Shown piece after piece: positions 43,629-51,866 of a stretch of DNA of 64,000 nt. Numbering within the stretch: the stretch's first letter is position 1; every line of letters starts with the position of its first letter. This DNA is from JBBDIM01 sp040880405 (GTDB lineage: Bacteria > Planctomycetota > Planctomycetia > Pirellulales > Pirellulaceae), in assembly GCA_040880405.1 (NCBI GenBank), contig JBBDIM010000042.1, positions 62,001 to 126,000 of the forward strand, written 5' to 3'. Made by a program: the position numbers and the translations under genes. The notes under the pieces were generated by a model, which saw only the letters and a program-made list of their open reading frames with translations, ran no database searches and was not told the DNA's origin.

Positions 43629-43780
43629 GATGGATATCCTGACTTCGATTCAACCTTCCGCCACCCTTCCCGCCGCCGAAAAGATAATTCGGCTCGCAGT
43701 GGTATGTGACGGTCGTCCTCGTTACAGTCGCGGGGCGGTGGGAGACTTGCACTCCACTTCCCCATCACGGGAACCACAAT
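43629..43780 (-). ncRNA. Cobalamin (AdoCbl) riboswitch upstream of btuB
   Basis: On the minus strand, the conserved core elements occur in order: GGTTCCCGTGATGGGGAAG (43757-43775), a GTGCAAGTCTCCCAC block, GCCCCGCGACTGTAA (43722-43736), the B12 box region ACCACTGCG (43695-43703), CGGGAAGGGTGGCGG, and GAAGTCAGGATATCCATC near 43629-43645. This matches the cobalamin riboswitch consensus closely. Cobalamin binding should repress the TonB receptor whose start is about 50 bases downstream, probably by hiding its ribosome binding site. Confidence 0.92.
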
Positions 43781-43955
43781 GACGCGTCCACGTCACGTTC
43801 TCCCATGCATTGGCGCATCGATTACGTGTCGTACCGGATAGATCGGTTATTAGAGAGGGTAAGAGTGGGAGGTTTGGCGGGGAAATTCAGGATACTCCGC
43901 CAGTTGAATCCACTTTCGTAGAGTAATCGGTACAACCGGTACAAACTACCAATCC

Positions 43956-44030
43956 GGGTGCCATGCCCACGCCCTCCAACGTGGGCATGAGAAGTGTGAT
44001 ATGATCCTGACTCTTTCGGGAAGTGAGCGC
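43956..44030. repeat. Left-half copy of the MITE-like element
   Basis: CGGGTGCCATGCCCACGCCC followed by TCCAACGTGGGCATGAGA matches the left half of the 39226-39393 element. The match continues weakly through TTTCGGGAAGT. The perfect hairpin core is 43962-43989. Confidence 0.65.
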
Positions 44031-44058
44031 CACGCGTATTATCAAAATGGTCGCACCG

Positions 44059-44694
44059 TTAGTGGCGAACCGAAACACCCCATGACACGCCTGACCGGTG
44101 ATGGTGATGGCGCGGATGGCGGTAATAGCGGCGGGGCGGCCCGTAATAATAGGGTCCCCACGGTCCGGGGCCGTAGTGGTGCTCTTCCACGATCACATGT
44201 CGCGGCGGAGCCGAGGCGACCTGCTGGACCGGCGGAGGATTTTGCATGACGGCTAGAACCGGATCGGAGACGCCCCCGTTTTTCAGGTAGATCAGGTCTT
44301 GCGCGGTAGGGGATTGGGCCATCCCGTGATACCGGATGTGCGTGATGATGACTTGATCACCCAGCCCGGCCCGAGTCATGGCGACGACGTCGTCGTAGGT
44401 GGTTTGGCCCTGCACCTGACGCCCCAATCGATCTTCGATCAAAGCGCGATTCCGGGCCTCGGTTTCATCCATTCCTTGCCCGACAGCCGAACCGGCCACC
44501 GCGCCGACGATGCCACCCAGCGCGGCTCCGCCGAGCGAGCTTCCGCCGGATGCGTTGCCAATCGCGGCGCCCGCGATCGCGCCGGTTCCGGCACCCACCA
44601 TCGCGAGCTGATCCTGGTGATAGGGCGACCGACATCCGGACAGGCCGAGACTTAGGGCACAAATCGCAAGCGTGACAGAAAGCGAAAGCCGCAT
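44059..44694 (-). CDS. Glycine-zipper lipoprotein with His/Tyr-rich tail
   Basis: 211 residues. A lipoprotein signal is clear (LAICALSLGLSGCRSP, lipobox LSGC). Residues ~30-80 are a glycine zipper, AGTGAIAGAAIGNASGGSSL and GGAALGGIVGAVAGSAVGQG, as in SlyB/OmpA-type outer-membrane lipoproteins. A helical middle (TTYDDVVAMTRAGLGDQVII) follows, and a C-terminal tail rich in His, Tyr, Pro and Arg (RRYYRHPRHHHHRS). The tail may bind metal or surface polymer. It is monocistronic; the gene start is followed upstream by a short spacer to the 44847 gene. Function unknown. Confidence 0.75.
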   Translation of the reverse strand: MRLSLSVTLAICALSLGLSGCRSPYHQDQLAMVGAGTGAIAGAAIGNASGGSSLGGAALGGIVGAVAGSAVGQGMDETEARNRALIEDRLGRQVQGQTTYDDVVAMTRAGLGDQVIITHIRYHGMAQSPTAQDLIYLKNGGVSDPVLAVMQNPPPVQQVASAPPRHVIVEEHHYGPGPWGPYYYGPPRRYYRHPRHHHHRSGVSWGVSVRH

Positions 44695-44846
44695 TTGAAA
44701 TCATCCTTTATGGCCGTTGAGGGCACCGGTCTCCAACCAGCGCCCTAGGCAGCCCGGGTCCTTGGGCTACAGCAGGGGCATATCATGGCAAAAATTGCCG
44801 TTGTGGGTCAAGAGAACCCGCGGCGGTTTCCGAAGGGATTTGCCGC

Positions 44847-46076
44847 TTAATTCGCGTTCAGATCAGTCTTGTCCGCGGGGGGCTTCGCCCCGGCCCCCTT
44901 GGCGGCGTCGAATTCCTTCCACTTCAAAAAGGCTTCGTCGCGAGCCGCCTCCGACGAAAAACCAATCGTGCGATACACAAACAAGTGCGTCGGGTCGGAA
45001 TCGATTTGCGGGAACCCAAACTGCCGCGGATCGTGACCCGTCAGGTGAATATCAACCGCCAAGGCGACATCCCGTAACTGAGTGCTGTACGATTCGTGAT
45101 CGTTTCCAGGTAGGTATTGGACAATCCGATGATGGCGGTCGAAATATTCTCGAATGATCGGGCGGTGCTCTTTATTGCCCAACTTGCCAATCGCCAACAG
45201 GCCAAACACCAGATAGTTGTTTTGGTCAACATCGAGAAAATCGGTGCCAGAGGCCCTTAGGACCGAAGTCGCCAGCGGCACGCCACTTTCCAGGTTTTCC
45301 TGCAGGCAGAGATTGAGGATCGCGTGCCGGACCCTGGCCGAGAGGTTTCGATTCTCAGTCGAGCGAAGCACCCAATGGTTCAGCACGCCTCGAATTGAAC
45401 GACTGGATTCATGGCTCACCAACGACTGGCTCAACGTCGGGGCCGTTAGGACGTACTGCAATTCTTCGTTGGCAGGCCCTGTTAAATGGATCTCTGGATG
45501 AGACGTCGCAAACAGCATTGCCATGACATTGCCAATACTGAGCGATTGGTTTTCCGCGTAAATCTGATATTTCAGCTCCGCCGCCCGCAGAAAAATGGCG
45601 TAATCGGCCTGCTGAGGTGACTTCTCGGAGATCTCCACGATCTCCCATTCCGCCTGGAGCATTTCCGCGAAGAGGCGGCGATCCTCCGGACCATCGCCAA
45701 TCAGCTTACGAAAGCGGTCCCAGCCAGGGATTTGGACCTCTCGACCGGCAATGAGCCCCTTGATGTCACTCCGCTGGATTTCCTCTTTTAGAAGTTCCAA
45801 TGTTGCCGTGGCCCGCCGCTGGATTTCCGGGTCGGGGCTGCGGCAGGCGCGTTCGACTTCTTCGAACGCGGCATGTCGCGACGCGATTAAGCGTTGTTGG
45901 GCCAATTCCCGCGTGGCGAATTCCGGAGCCCCTAGGTCTCGGATCAACTGCGGAATCGTGGCCTGTTGCCCGGGGGTGTCTCCACCTTCGCCTTGCTGAG
46001 AAAACGCGCTGGTATGGGCCAATGCCCAACACGCGAAAATCAATATCGTTGATTGTATAAATAGCCGGGAACTCAT
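44847..46076 (-). CDS. Exported helical-repeat (HEAT-like) protein of unknown function
   Basis: About 409 residues. The signal peptide SRLFIQSTILIFACWALAHT precedes a mature start with TIPQLIRDLGAPEFATRELA and EIQRRATATLELL, typical of the HEAT-like 'lesion' repeats that are frequent in planctomycete exported proteins. Later segments are helical with no catalytic motif. The Lys/Ala/Pro-rich C-terminus looks disordered. ATG 46076 is preferred over the TTG five codons upstream. It lies downstream of the MurE-like gene on the same strand (124 bp gap). Protein-protein scaffolding is the most that can be inferred. Confidence 0.65.
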   Translation of the reverse strand: MSSRLFIQSTILIFACWALAHTSAFSQQGEGGDTPGQQATIPQLIRDLGAPEFATRELAQQRLIASRHAAFEEVERACRSPDPEIQRRATATLELLKEEIQRSDIKGLIAGREVQIPGWDRFRKLIGDGPEDRRLFAEMLQAEWEIVEISEKSPQQADYAIFLRAAELKYQIYAENQSLSIGNVMAMLFATSHPEIHLTGPANEELQYVLTAPTLSQSLVSHESSRSIRGVLNHWVLRSTENRNLSARVRHAILNLCLQENLESGVPLATSVLRASGTDFLDVDQNNYLVFGLLAIGKLGNKEHRPIIREYFDRHHRIVQYLPGNDHESYSTQLRDVALAVDIHLTGHDPRQFGFPQIDSDPTHLFVYRTIGFSSEAARDEAFLKWKEFDAAKGAGAKPPADKTDLNAN

Positions 46077-46200
46077 GTCGTACCCGCCCAAGGCGGACCT
46101 AAATGATAAATGAACGCAATAGTCCGCTTATCTTACTCCCACCGGTGGGTGGCTGTCCATCTTGGGGCGATTTTGATCAGGCATTCGCCTTACGGGGTAT

Positions 46201-47727
46201 TCAAAGGAGTTTGGGAAACGCGATCACTTCGGCGTCGTAGTCGCTTGAAGCGAGTTGCGGGGCCATTTCATACAGGAGACGTTGCGCGATTTCGCGATCG
46301 GAATGCTCTTCGGTATCTCCGAACTCCGCATCCGCGAAACGATCTTTTTGACCCGCCAAGAGGATGGTGTCGCCCGTCTCCGCTTGAGAGATCGCCCACC
46401 GAATCGCCTCGCTCCGGGTGGGGATAATATGGGCCTTGGCCGGCTTGGCGAAACCATCTAGCAGATCATGCACGATCTCTAGCGGACTTTCGTGGGCCTG
46501 CCCGGATGAGGTGAGCAGGGCGACATCCGCTCCTTTTTCGATGACCCGGCCGAGCATCGGACGCCGATCGCCGTCTCCCCCGTGATCCGCACCATAGACA
46601 CAAATCACACGACCATGGGTAACCCGCCGGAGGGCCTTCAAGGCCATCGCCAGCCCATCGTGTGTGGTGGCCTGATCGACAAACACGCCAAATGGTTGCC
46701 CGCATTCAATCCGCTGCATGCGGCTAGGGAGCGACTGAACGGATTCCAGCCCACGGACAATCGTTTGCAGGGGAATCCCGTATACCAGCCCGACCGCAGT
46801 GGCGGTTAGACAGTTGTAAATGTGTTGATCGCCGATCATTCGCGTACACACGACGGCCGATTCGCCACCGGCGGAAATTAAAAACGTCTGCTCCGACTTA
46901 TGCCGCTCCACTACCGAAGCGGTGATCTCCCCCACGCCATGCATCGCAATCGACAGCGACGGCAATGAAAAACCTTCCATCAGGCGATTGCTGGTGGGAT
47001 CGTCCGCGTTGAACACCGCGAACCCGGTATCGCGGAGGTAATGCAGGACTTTTTGCTTGGCCTTAAAATAGTTACGCGCCGAACCATGAAAATTGGTGTG
47101 GTTTTGCCGGATGTTGGTAATCGCCACCGCGTCCAACTCGATCCCGGCCAAATCATCCAGCGCCAAAGCCTGGCTGGAGACTTCCAGCACGGCGTGGCTA
47201 CAGCCATTGAATCGCATTCGGCTCAGTAAATCGGCCTGAATGGCCGCGCCGGGAGTTGTGCAGTTCCACCGCTGTTGGTCGTAGCCGTTGTCATAACCGA
47301 AGCTCGAAGATGAACCGACCTTAGCGCCCGCTTCCTCCAACACCGCCTTGATCAGGGCACAAACGGTCGTTTTGCCGTTGGTGCCGGTCACTCCAATGAC
47401 CTTTACATCCTGCGAGGGGTGGTCCGCCAAGGCGTGGCAGATTTTGCCGTAGGCTTCCCGACTATTCTTTACCACGCAGGAAGGTTGATTGATCGGAAGT
47501 CGACGCTCGGAAAGAATGGCACTCGCGCCACGCTGCAGGGCATCCATGATGAAATCATGACCATCGTTATCTAAGCCGGCGATGGCGGCAAACAAATCGC
47601 CAGGCAAACATCGCTGAGAATCCGCCGAATAGGAGCGAACCCGGATATCCTGGGCACCAAAAAACTTGGCCTCGGGAAGTAATTCCCGGAGAGAAATTCC
47701 CTCGTTGAGTGTCGAGCGACTGGTCAT
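46201..47727 (-). CDS. Divergent MurE-like Mur ligase
   Basis: 508 residues with the three Mur-ligase domains. The N-domain has VRSYSADSQRCLPGDLFAAI; the ATPase domain has VIGVTGTNGKTTVCALIKAV, LEVSSQALALDDLAGIELDA and NHTNFHGSARNYFKAKQKVL; the C-domain has RMQRIECGQPFGVFVDQATT. It is clearly related to UDP-MurNAc-tripeptide synthetase. Two MurE hallmarks are absent: the DYAHTPD motif is DQATTHD here, and the DNPR acceptor motif after 'VTS' is replaced (LTSSGQAHESP). So it may use another acceptor or be a paralogue outside peptidoglycan. No other mur or fts genes adjoin it. GGAGG precedes the ATG. Confidence 0.8.
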   Translation of the reverse strand: MTSRSTLNEGISLRELLPEAKFFGAQDIRVRSYSADSQRCLPGDLFAAIAGLDNDGHDFIMDALQRGASAILSERRLPINQPSCVVKNSREAYGKICHALADHPSQDVKVIGVTGTNGKTTVCALIKAVLEEAGAKVGSSSSFGYDNGYDQQRWNCTTPGAAIQADLLSRMRFNGCSHAVLEVSSQALALDDLAGIELDAVAITNIRQNHTNFHGSARNYFKAKQKVLHYLRDTGFAVFNADDPTSNRLMEGFSLPSLSIAMHGVGEITASVVERHKSEQTFLISAGGESAVVCTRMIGDQHIYNCLTATAVGLVYGIPLQTIVRGLESVQSLPSRMQRIECGQPFGVFVDQATTHDGLAMALKALRRVTHGRVICVYGADHGGDGDRRPMLGRVIEKGADVALLTSSGQAHESPLEIVHDLLDGFAKPAKAHIIPTRSEAIRWAISQAETGDTILLAGQKDRFADAEFGDTEEHSDREIAQRLLYEMAPQLASSDYDAEVIAFPKLL

Positions 47728-48001
47728 TTGATGGCCTCCATGCCATATGCCTCAGTAATTGAGGAACCATTAAAATCTCGGATCCGTCCAAGATTAATCT
47801 ACGCATTCAACCGGGTGCGGTTCTCCGGCGAGTGCGGAATGCGTAAAATCGATTCCCTCAGGGCCACAGCAATTTGTGCGAAATCGACTCAAGAGTCAAG
47901 CCTGTTTGTCCGACACGGCTGATTTTTGAGGTCGAGGTGACCCACACCCGCTGTGTCACTTTTTGCCGCGTTACACTTTCCGGATGCGGAAGTTTCCAGG
48001 T

Positions 48002-48706
48002 ATGCCTCAAACCGATTTCGACCTCGACCAACTCGCCGCCTATCTCCATTTGACACCGCCGCAGGTCGAAAAGCTCGCGGGGCGGGGCACCATTCCGGGG
48101 CGTAAGGTCTCTGGAAAGTGGAAATTTAGCAAGGCGGATGTCCATATCTGGCTGGAATCGCGGATTGGACTCTCCGATGACGCCGAGCTAGCAAAGGTGG
48201 AAGATGTCCTCCAGCGCCAGGTCCGAATCGTCGAAGAGGAAATCACCATCAGCGACCTCCTGCGGGTCGAAACCATCAAGGTGCCGCTCCGTAGCAAGTC
48301 TCCCAAAAAAATCGTAGGAGAAATTTGCGAATTAGCGACGGTCGCCGGAGTGCTGTGGGACCCTGAGAAAATGACCGAGGCGGTCCTGGCCCGAGAAAGC
48401 TTGCACTCCACGGCGCTCGACAACGGGGTCGCAATGCTCCATCCACGTCGACCAATGCCAGGGATTCTGGCAGAAGGCTTTTTGGCCCTGGGGCGCAGCT
48501 ATCAAGGGATTCCGTTCGGTGGCAGTCGCGGGATTTTGACCGATGTCTTTTTCCTGATCGGTTCGACCGACGACCGCTCCCACCTCCGAACGCTCGCCCG
48601 GCTGAGCCGGATTATTAGCAATTCCAACGTGCTCGCGGAGATCCGTGAGACTGAGGACCCCGAGAAAATTTTGGCCTCGATCCGCGACCGAGAGGAAGAT
48701 TTTTAG
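48002..48706 (+). CDS. Excisionase-type HTH / PTS EIIA (PtsN-like) fusion protein
   Basis: About 234 residues. The first ~55 (FDLDQLAAYLHLTPPQVEKL; GRKVSGKWKFSKADVHIWLE) form a MerR/excisionase-type DNA-binding winged helix. The rest (~85-230) is a PTS_EIIA_2 domain, ISDLLRVETIKVPLRSKSPK, LARESLHSTALDNGVAMLHP and TDVFFLIGSTDDRSHLRTLA; the His in AMLHP aligns with the phosphorylated His of EIIA-Ntr (AIPHGK). This suggests a DNA-binding regulator controlled by phosphorylation. GGAAG nine bases before ATG 48002 supports that start; ATG 47984 is an alternative. The next gene starts directly after its stop. Confidence 0.8.
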   Translation: MPQTDFDLDQLAAYLHLTPPQVEKLAGRGTIPGRKVSGKWKFSKADVHIWLESRIGLSDDAELAKVEDVLQRQVRIVEEEITISDLLRVETIKVPLRSKSPKKIVGEICELATVAGVLWDPEKMTEAVLARESLHSTALDNGVAMLHPRRPMPGILAEGFLALGRSYQGIPFGGSRGILTDVFFLIGSTDDRSHLRTLARLSRIISNSNVLAEIRETEDPEKILASIRDREEDF

Positions 48707-49555
48707 GTGGTTTTCCCCCTGAATCGCATTCACGGCCTGATGGTCGCCGTGGGGGAAATTGATCGCCCCGAGTTCTCCGGTTTGGCACCGTATTGGGAGC
48801 AGCACGCCAATTCGTGGGAAATCTTCCCGACGTTGGCGGCCCTGGGAGATTGGGAGGCCGAGGCGAACGAGGTGCCCCGCGTCGTTCTGCTTTTGTCGGC
48901 CCGGCCTGATCAGTTCGATCCGCGGGAAATTGTCGCCCTCCGGCGACGGGCACCGCTGGCCCAGATCTTTAGCCTGGAAGGTCCTTGGTGTGCCGGAGCG
49001 GGTAGAACGGCCCAATTGCCGGCTGGTGTCCAGCGGATGGCTTGGCACCAATGGCCCTATCGCCTAGTCCGGATGCTCCAGCCTCCCTCACGCCCGCCAA
49101 ACCCCGTCACCTCGACCGAGCTAGAGCAAATACTTGCCCAGTGTCCCTTGGCGGTTTCGGTGGAAGAACCTCCCTCGCGACCGACGATCCTAATTTCCGC
49201 CCCGCGACTGGACGACTTCGAGCCGATCGCCACCTCTTGCGGTGAGCTCGGTTACCAGGGGATTTGGTACGAACAAACCGCCGAAAACCCACCAAAAGCC
49301 GAGACAGCCCTCTGGGTGGGGGCCAGCCTACGTGCCACACCACGCCGCGATCCGGCCGACTTTGCCCGGCAAGTTGCTCCGGCGAGGATCGTTTGGAGCC
49401 TTGAATTGATCCAAGTGCACGACTTTGCCACGGTGCAAGGGGGGGAGCGCTCGACGATCGTCTCTCGGCCGGGGCTCGTGGAAGATCTGCGGTTTGTGCT
49501 GAACTATCCAATCTCGCCTGCCGTGATCGATCAAGTCCCCTTGATTCCGCGGTAA
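48707..49555 (+). CDS. Unknown protein translationally adjacent to the HTH-EIIA gene
   Basis: 282 residues beginning with a GTG immediately after the TAG of the HTH-EIIA gene (zero spacing), so reinitiation or coupling is likely. It contains no membrane segments and no motif I recognise. The layout hints at two receiver-like alpha/beta halves: PRVVLLLSARPDQFDPREIV, then RPTILISAPRLDDFEPIATS and IVWSLELIQVHDF, with short hydrophobic beta strands. A degenerate pair of response-regulator or CheY-like folds is possible. Its partner context suggests a regulatory function. Confidence 0.6.
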   Translation: MVFPLNRIHGLMVAVGEIDRPEFSGLAPYWEQHANSWEIFPTLAALGDWEAEANEVPRVVLLLSARPDQFDPREIVALRRRAPLAQIFSLEGPWCAGAGRTAQLPAGVQRMAWHQWPYRLVRMLQPPSRPPNPVTSTELEQILAQCPLAVSVEEPPSRPTILISAPRLDDFEPIATSCGELGYQGIWYEQTAENPPKAETALWVGASLRATPRRDPADFARQVAPARIVWSLELIQVHDFATVQGGERSTIVSRPGLVEDLRFVLNYPISPAVIDQVPLIPR

Positions 49556-49721
49556 TCCCCTTAAGTGATTTACGGCTCTCGCGGTTTGCAGCTATCGCCA
49601 ATCTGGCTCTGGCAGGCTAGGATGGAGGGGCCTTTGGCTTGGTTTTCCGGGCCATACTTTCTGAAGCGACCGACCGAACCCCTATTTGCCAACATCTGGC
49701 GGACGTCCATACCTGAGCCTT

Positions 49722-51170
49722 ATGACCAATTTGCCCATTATCGATGCCCCGAGCGTCGCACCTCCGCAGTCTTCGACATCGCAGTCCACGGCACAGGCCG
49801 AACCGGCGATCGGGCTAGATCGCTCCCGGGGAACTTACAGCTTCATCAGTCTCGGCTGCCCCAAGAATCTGGTCGATAGCGAACGGATGCTCGGGCTGTT
49901 GCAAATTGAAGGCTACAAGTTGGTTCAGGAACCGGTCGGGGCCGATTTCGTGGTGGTCAACACCTGCGGCTTCATCGAACGGGCCCGGGACGAGTCGTTC
50001 GCCGCGATCCATGAAATGTTGGACCTGAAACGGCAGGGCAAGCTGAAAGGGGTGATCGTCTCCGGATGCTTGGCCGAACGGCAGAAGGAATCGCTTCTGG
50101 AGACCTGCCCCGAGATCGATCAGGTGGTGGGTGTGTTTGGCCGGGAAGAGATCACCAAGGTGGCGGATCGCCTGGTAGGACGCCTGGAAGAGCAGCGGAC
50201 CGTGTTCCGTCCCGCGCCGGTCAATGCCCAAATCGACCGCCAGCGCCTCCGGATTACCCCCAAGCATTTCGCCTACCTGAAGATCTCCGAGGGGTGCGAT
50301 CGCCTCTGCACCTTCTGCGCGATTCCCAAGATGCGGGGCAAGCATGTCACCAAGCCGATCGAGGAAGTGATCCTCGAAGCGAAAGAACTGGCCGCCGACG
50401 GGGTCCGCGAGTTGATCGTCGTGGCCCAGGACACCACCTACTACGGCATGGACCTGTACGGCGAAACTCGGCTCAAGGAATTGCTGGTAGAGCTTAATAA
50501 GGTCGAGGGGATCGAGTGGATTCGCCTGATGTACTTCTACCCGATGTACGTCACCACCGAACTGCTGGAAACGATCGCCCAGTGCGAGAAGATCGTCCCC
50601 TACGTCGACATTCCGCTCCAGCACATCAACGACACAATGCTCCGGCGAATGGCTCGCCGGGTGACGCGTGACCAGACCGAGAAGATGATCGCCGAGATGC
50701 GGCGGGTCATCCCGGACCTGGCGATCCGCACCACCTTCATCACCGGCTTCCCCGGCGAGACCGAAGCCCAAGTCGACGAGCTGGCGGAGTTCATCGCCGA
50801 GCAAAAATTCGAACGGGTCGGCGTCTTCACCTACTCGCTTGAAGAAGGCACCCCGGCCGTCAATCTGGAAGAACATCTTCCCGAAGAGGTCAAGGATGCC
50901 CGCCGCGATCGCTTGATGGAGGTCCAGCAGGAGGTCGTTTTTGGCCATAACCAGGCCCAGGTCGGCCGGACCATCGATGTAATCATCGACCAACAAGTGC
51001 CGGGCGAGAAAACCGCTTGGATCGGTCGATCCAAGGCGGATGCCCCGGATGTCGATTGCGTGGTTTACGTCACCGGCGATCAAATCAAACCGGGCGATAT
51101 CGTTCCGACCGAGATCGTATTGAGCAAGAATTACGACCTGATCGGCGTCGCCGTCGGCCCTTCCCGTTGA
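49722..51170 (+). CDS. rimO: Ribosomal protein S12 methylthiotransferase RimO
   Basis: About 482 residues. The N-terminal UPF0004 domain holds YSFISLGCPKNLVDSERMLG, VVNTCGFIERARDES and VSGCLAERQ, three Cys for the auxiliary 4Fe-4S cluster. The radical SAM motif is EGCDRLCTFCAIPKMRGKHV (CxxxCxxC). The C-terminal TRAM domain follows (GRTIDVIIDQQVPGEKTAWI). The GCPKNLVDSE signature separates RimO from MiaB. It adds a methylthio group to Asp of ribosomal protein S12. The N-terminus has a ~35-residue extra extension rich in Ser/Gln/Ala. It forms an operon with pgsA and a CPBP protease. Confidence 0.96.
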   Translation: MTNLPIIDAPSVAPPQSSTSQSTAQAEPAIGLDRSRGTYSFISLGCPKNLVDSERMLGLLQIEGYKLVQEPVGADFVVVNTCGFIERARDESFAAIHEMLDLKRQGKLKGVIVSGCLAERQKESLLETCPEIDQVVGVFGREEITKVADRLVGRLEEQRTVFRPAPVNAQIDRQRLRITPKHFAYLKISEGCDRLCTFCAIPKMRGKHVTKPIEEVILEAKELAADGVRELIVVAQDTTYYGMDLYGETRLKELLVELNKVEGIEWIRLMYFYPMYVTTELLETIAQCEKIVPYVDIPLQHINDTMLRRMARRVTRDQTEKMIAEMRRVIPDLAIRTTFITGFPGETEAQVDELAEFIAEQKFERVGVFTYSLEEGTPAVNLEEHLPEEVKDARRDRLMEVQQEVVFGHNQAQVGRTIDVIIDQQVPGEKTAWIGRSKADAPDVDCVVYVTGDQIKPGDIVPTEIVLSKNYDLIGVAVGPSR

Positions 51171-51203
51171 GCCGGTCCCGTTTCGCGAACCCTCACCCTC
51201 GGG

Positions 51204-51845
51204 ATGCCCACGATGAGCTCCTCGTCCTCCAGCGAACTGGAAATCTGGAACGTCCCGAACGTCATCACGATGAGCCGCTTCGGGCTCTCGATCCTGGTAT
51301 TTATTCTGTTGCCCCTGCAATTGGTTTGGGCCACCTGGCTGGCGCTGGCGGTGTTTATCGTGGCGGTCTCGACCGACTGGATGGATGGTTACTGGGCCCG
51401 AAAATATAACCAAGTCACTAAGTTCGGCCGGATCTTGGATCCGTTTGTCGATAAGATCATCATCTGCGGCACGTTTATCTTCCTGGCCGCGGAACCCGCC
51501 TCGGGGATCGTCCCGTGGATGGCAGTGGTGGTCGTCGGCCGCGAGTTGTTAGTGACCGTGCTGCGAAGTTTCGTCGAACAGCATGGAGGAGATTTCTCCG
51601 CCAACTGGACCGGCAAATGGAAGATGGTGCTCCAGTGCGTGGCGGCCTGCGCCAGCATGGTTGCCTTGGGTCTGCGGCCCGAGCTGGCGACAACCTCGTG
51701 GTATGGGGCCGCGGGGGTCGAGCCGATGTGGCTGGCCATCCTACTACTCGCGAGTGTCTGGGGGGCGGTTTTGTTGACCATCCATTCCGGATGGATTTAT
51801 GTCGTCGACGCCGCTCGGCTGATCCGGGGTGGTTTAGCCGGTTAA
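51204..51845 (+). CDS. pgsA: CDP-diacylglycerol-glycerol-3-phosphate 3-phosphatidyltransferase
   Basis: 213 residues, integral membrane. WNVPNVITMSRFGLSILVFI is the usual N-terminal start. The CDP-alcohol phosphatidyltransferase signature (DGx2ARx8Gx3Dx3D) reads in full as DGYWARKYNQVTKFGRILD followed by PFVDK. The segment VVGRELLVTVLRSFVEQHG is typical of PgsA. It makes phosphatidylglycerol phosphate at the inner membrane. It starts 33 bp after rimO. Confidence 0.94.
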   Translation: MPTMSSSSSSELEIWNVPNVITMSRFGLSILVFILLPLQLVWATWLALAVFIVAVSTDWMDGYWARKYNQVTKFGRILDPFVDKIIICGTFIFLAAEPASGIVPWMAVVVVGRELLVTVLRSFVEQHGGDFSANWTGKWKMVLQCVAACASMVALGLRPELATTSWYGAAGVEPMWLAILLLASVWGAVLLTIHSGWIYVVDAARLIRGGLAG

Positions 51846-51866
51846 TTTGCCTCGGAGGGATATCGC

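Noticed and set aside
47750..47764. Short palindrome CCTCAGTAATTGAGG upstream of the MurE-like gene
   Set aside because: Only a 5-bp stem; expected by chance at this length.
49815..51413. 532-codon open frame antisense to rimO and pgsA
   Set aside because: Its composition (Asp/Gly/Leu/His-rich) is the mirror of a GC-rich coding strand. RimO and PgsA on + have complete family motifs over the same DNA.
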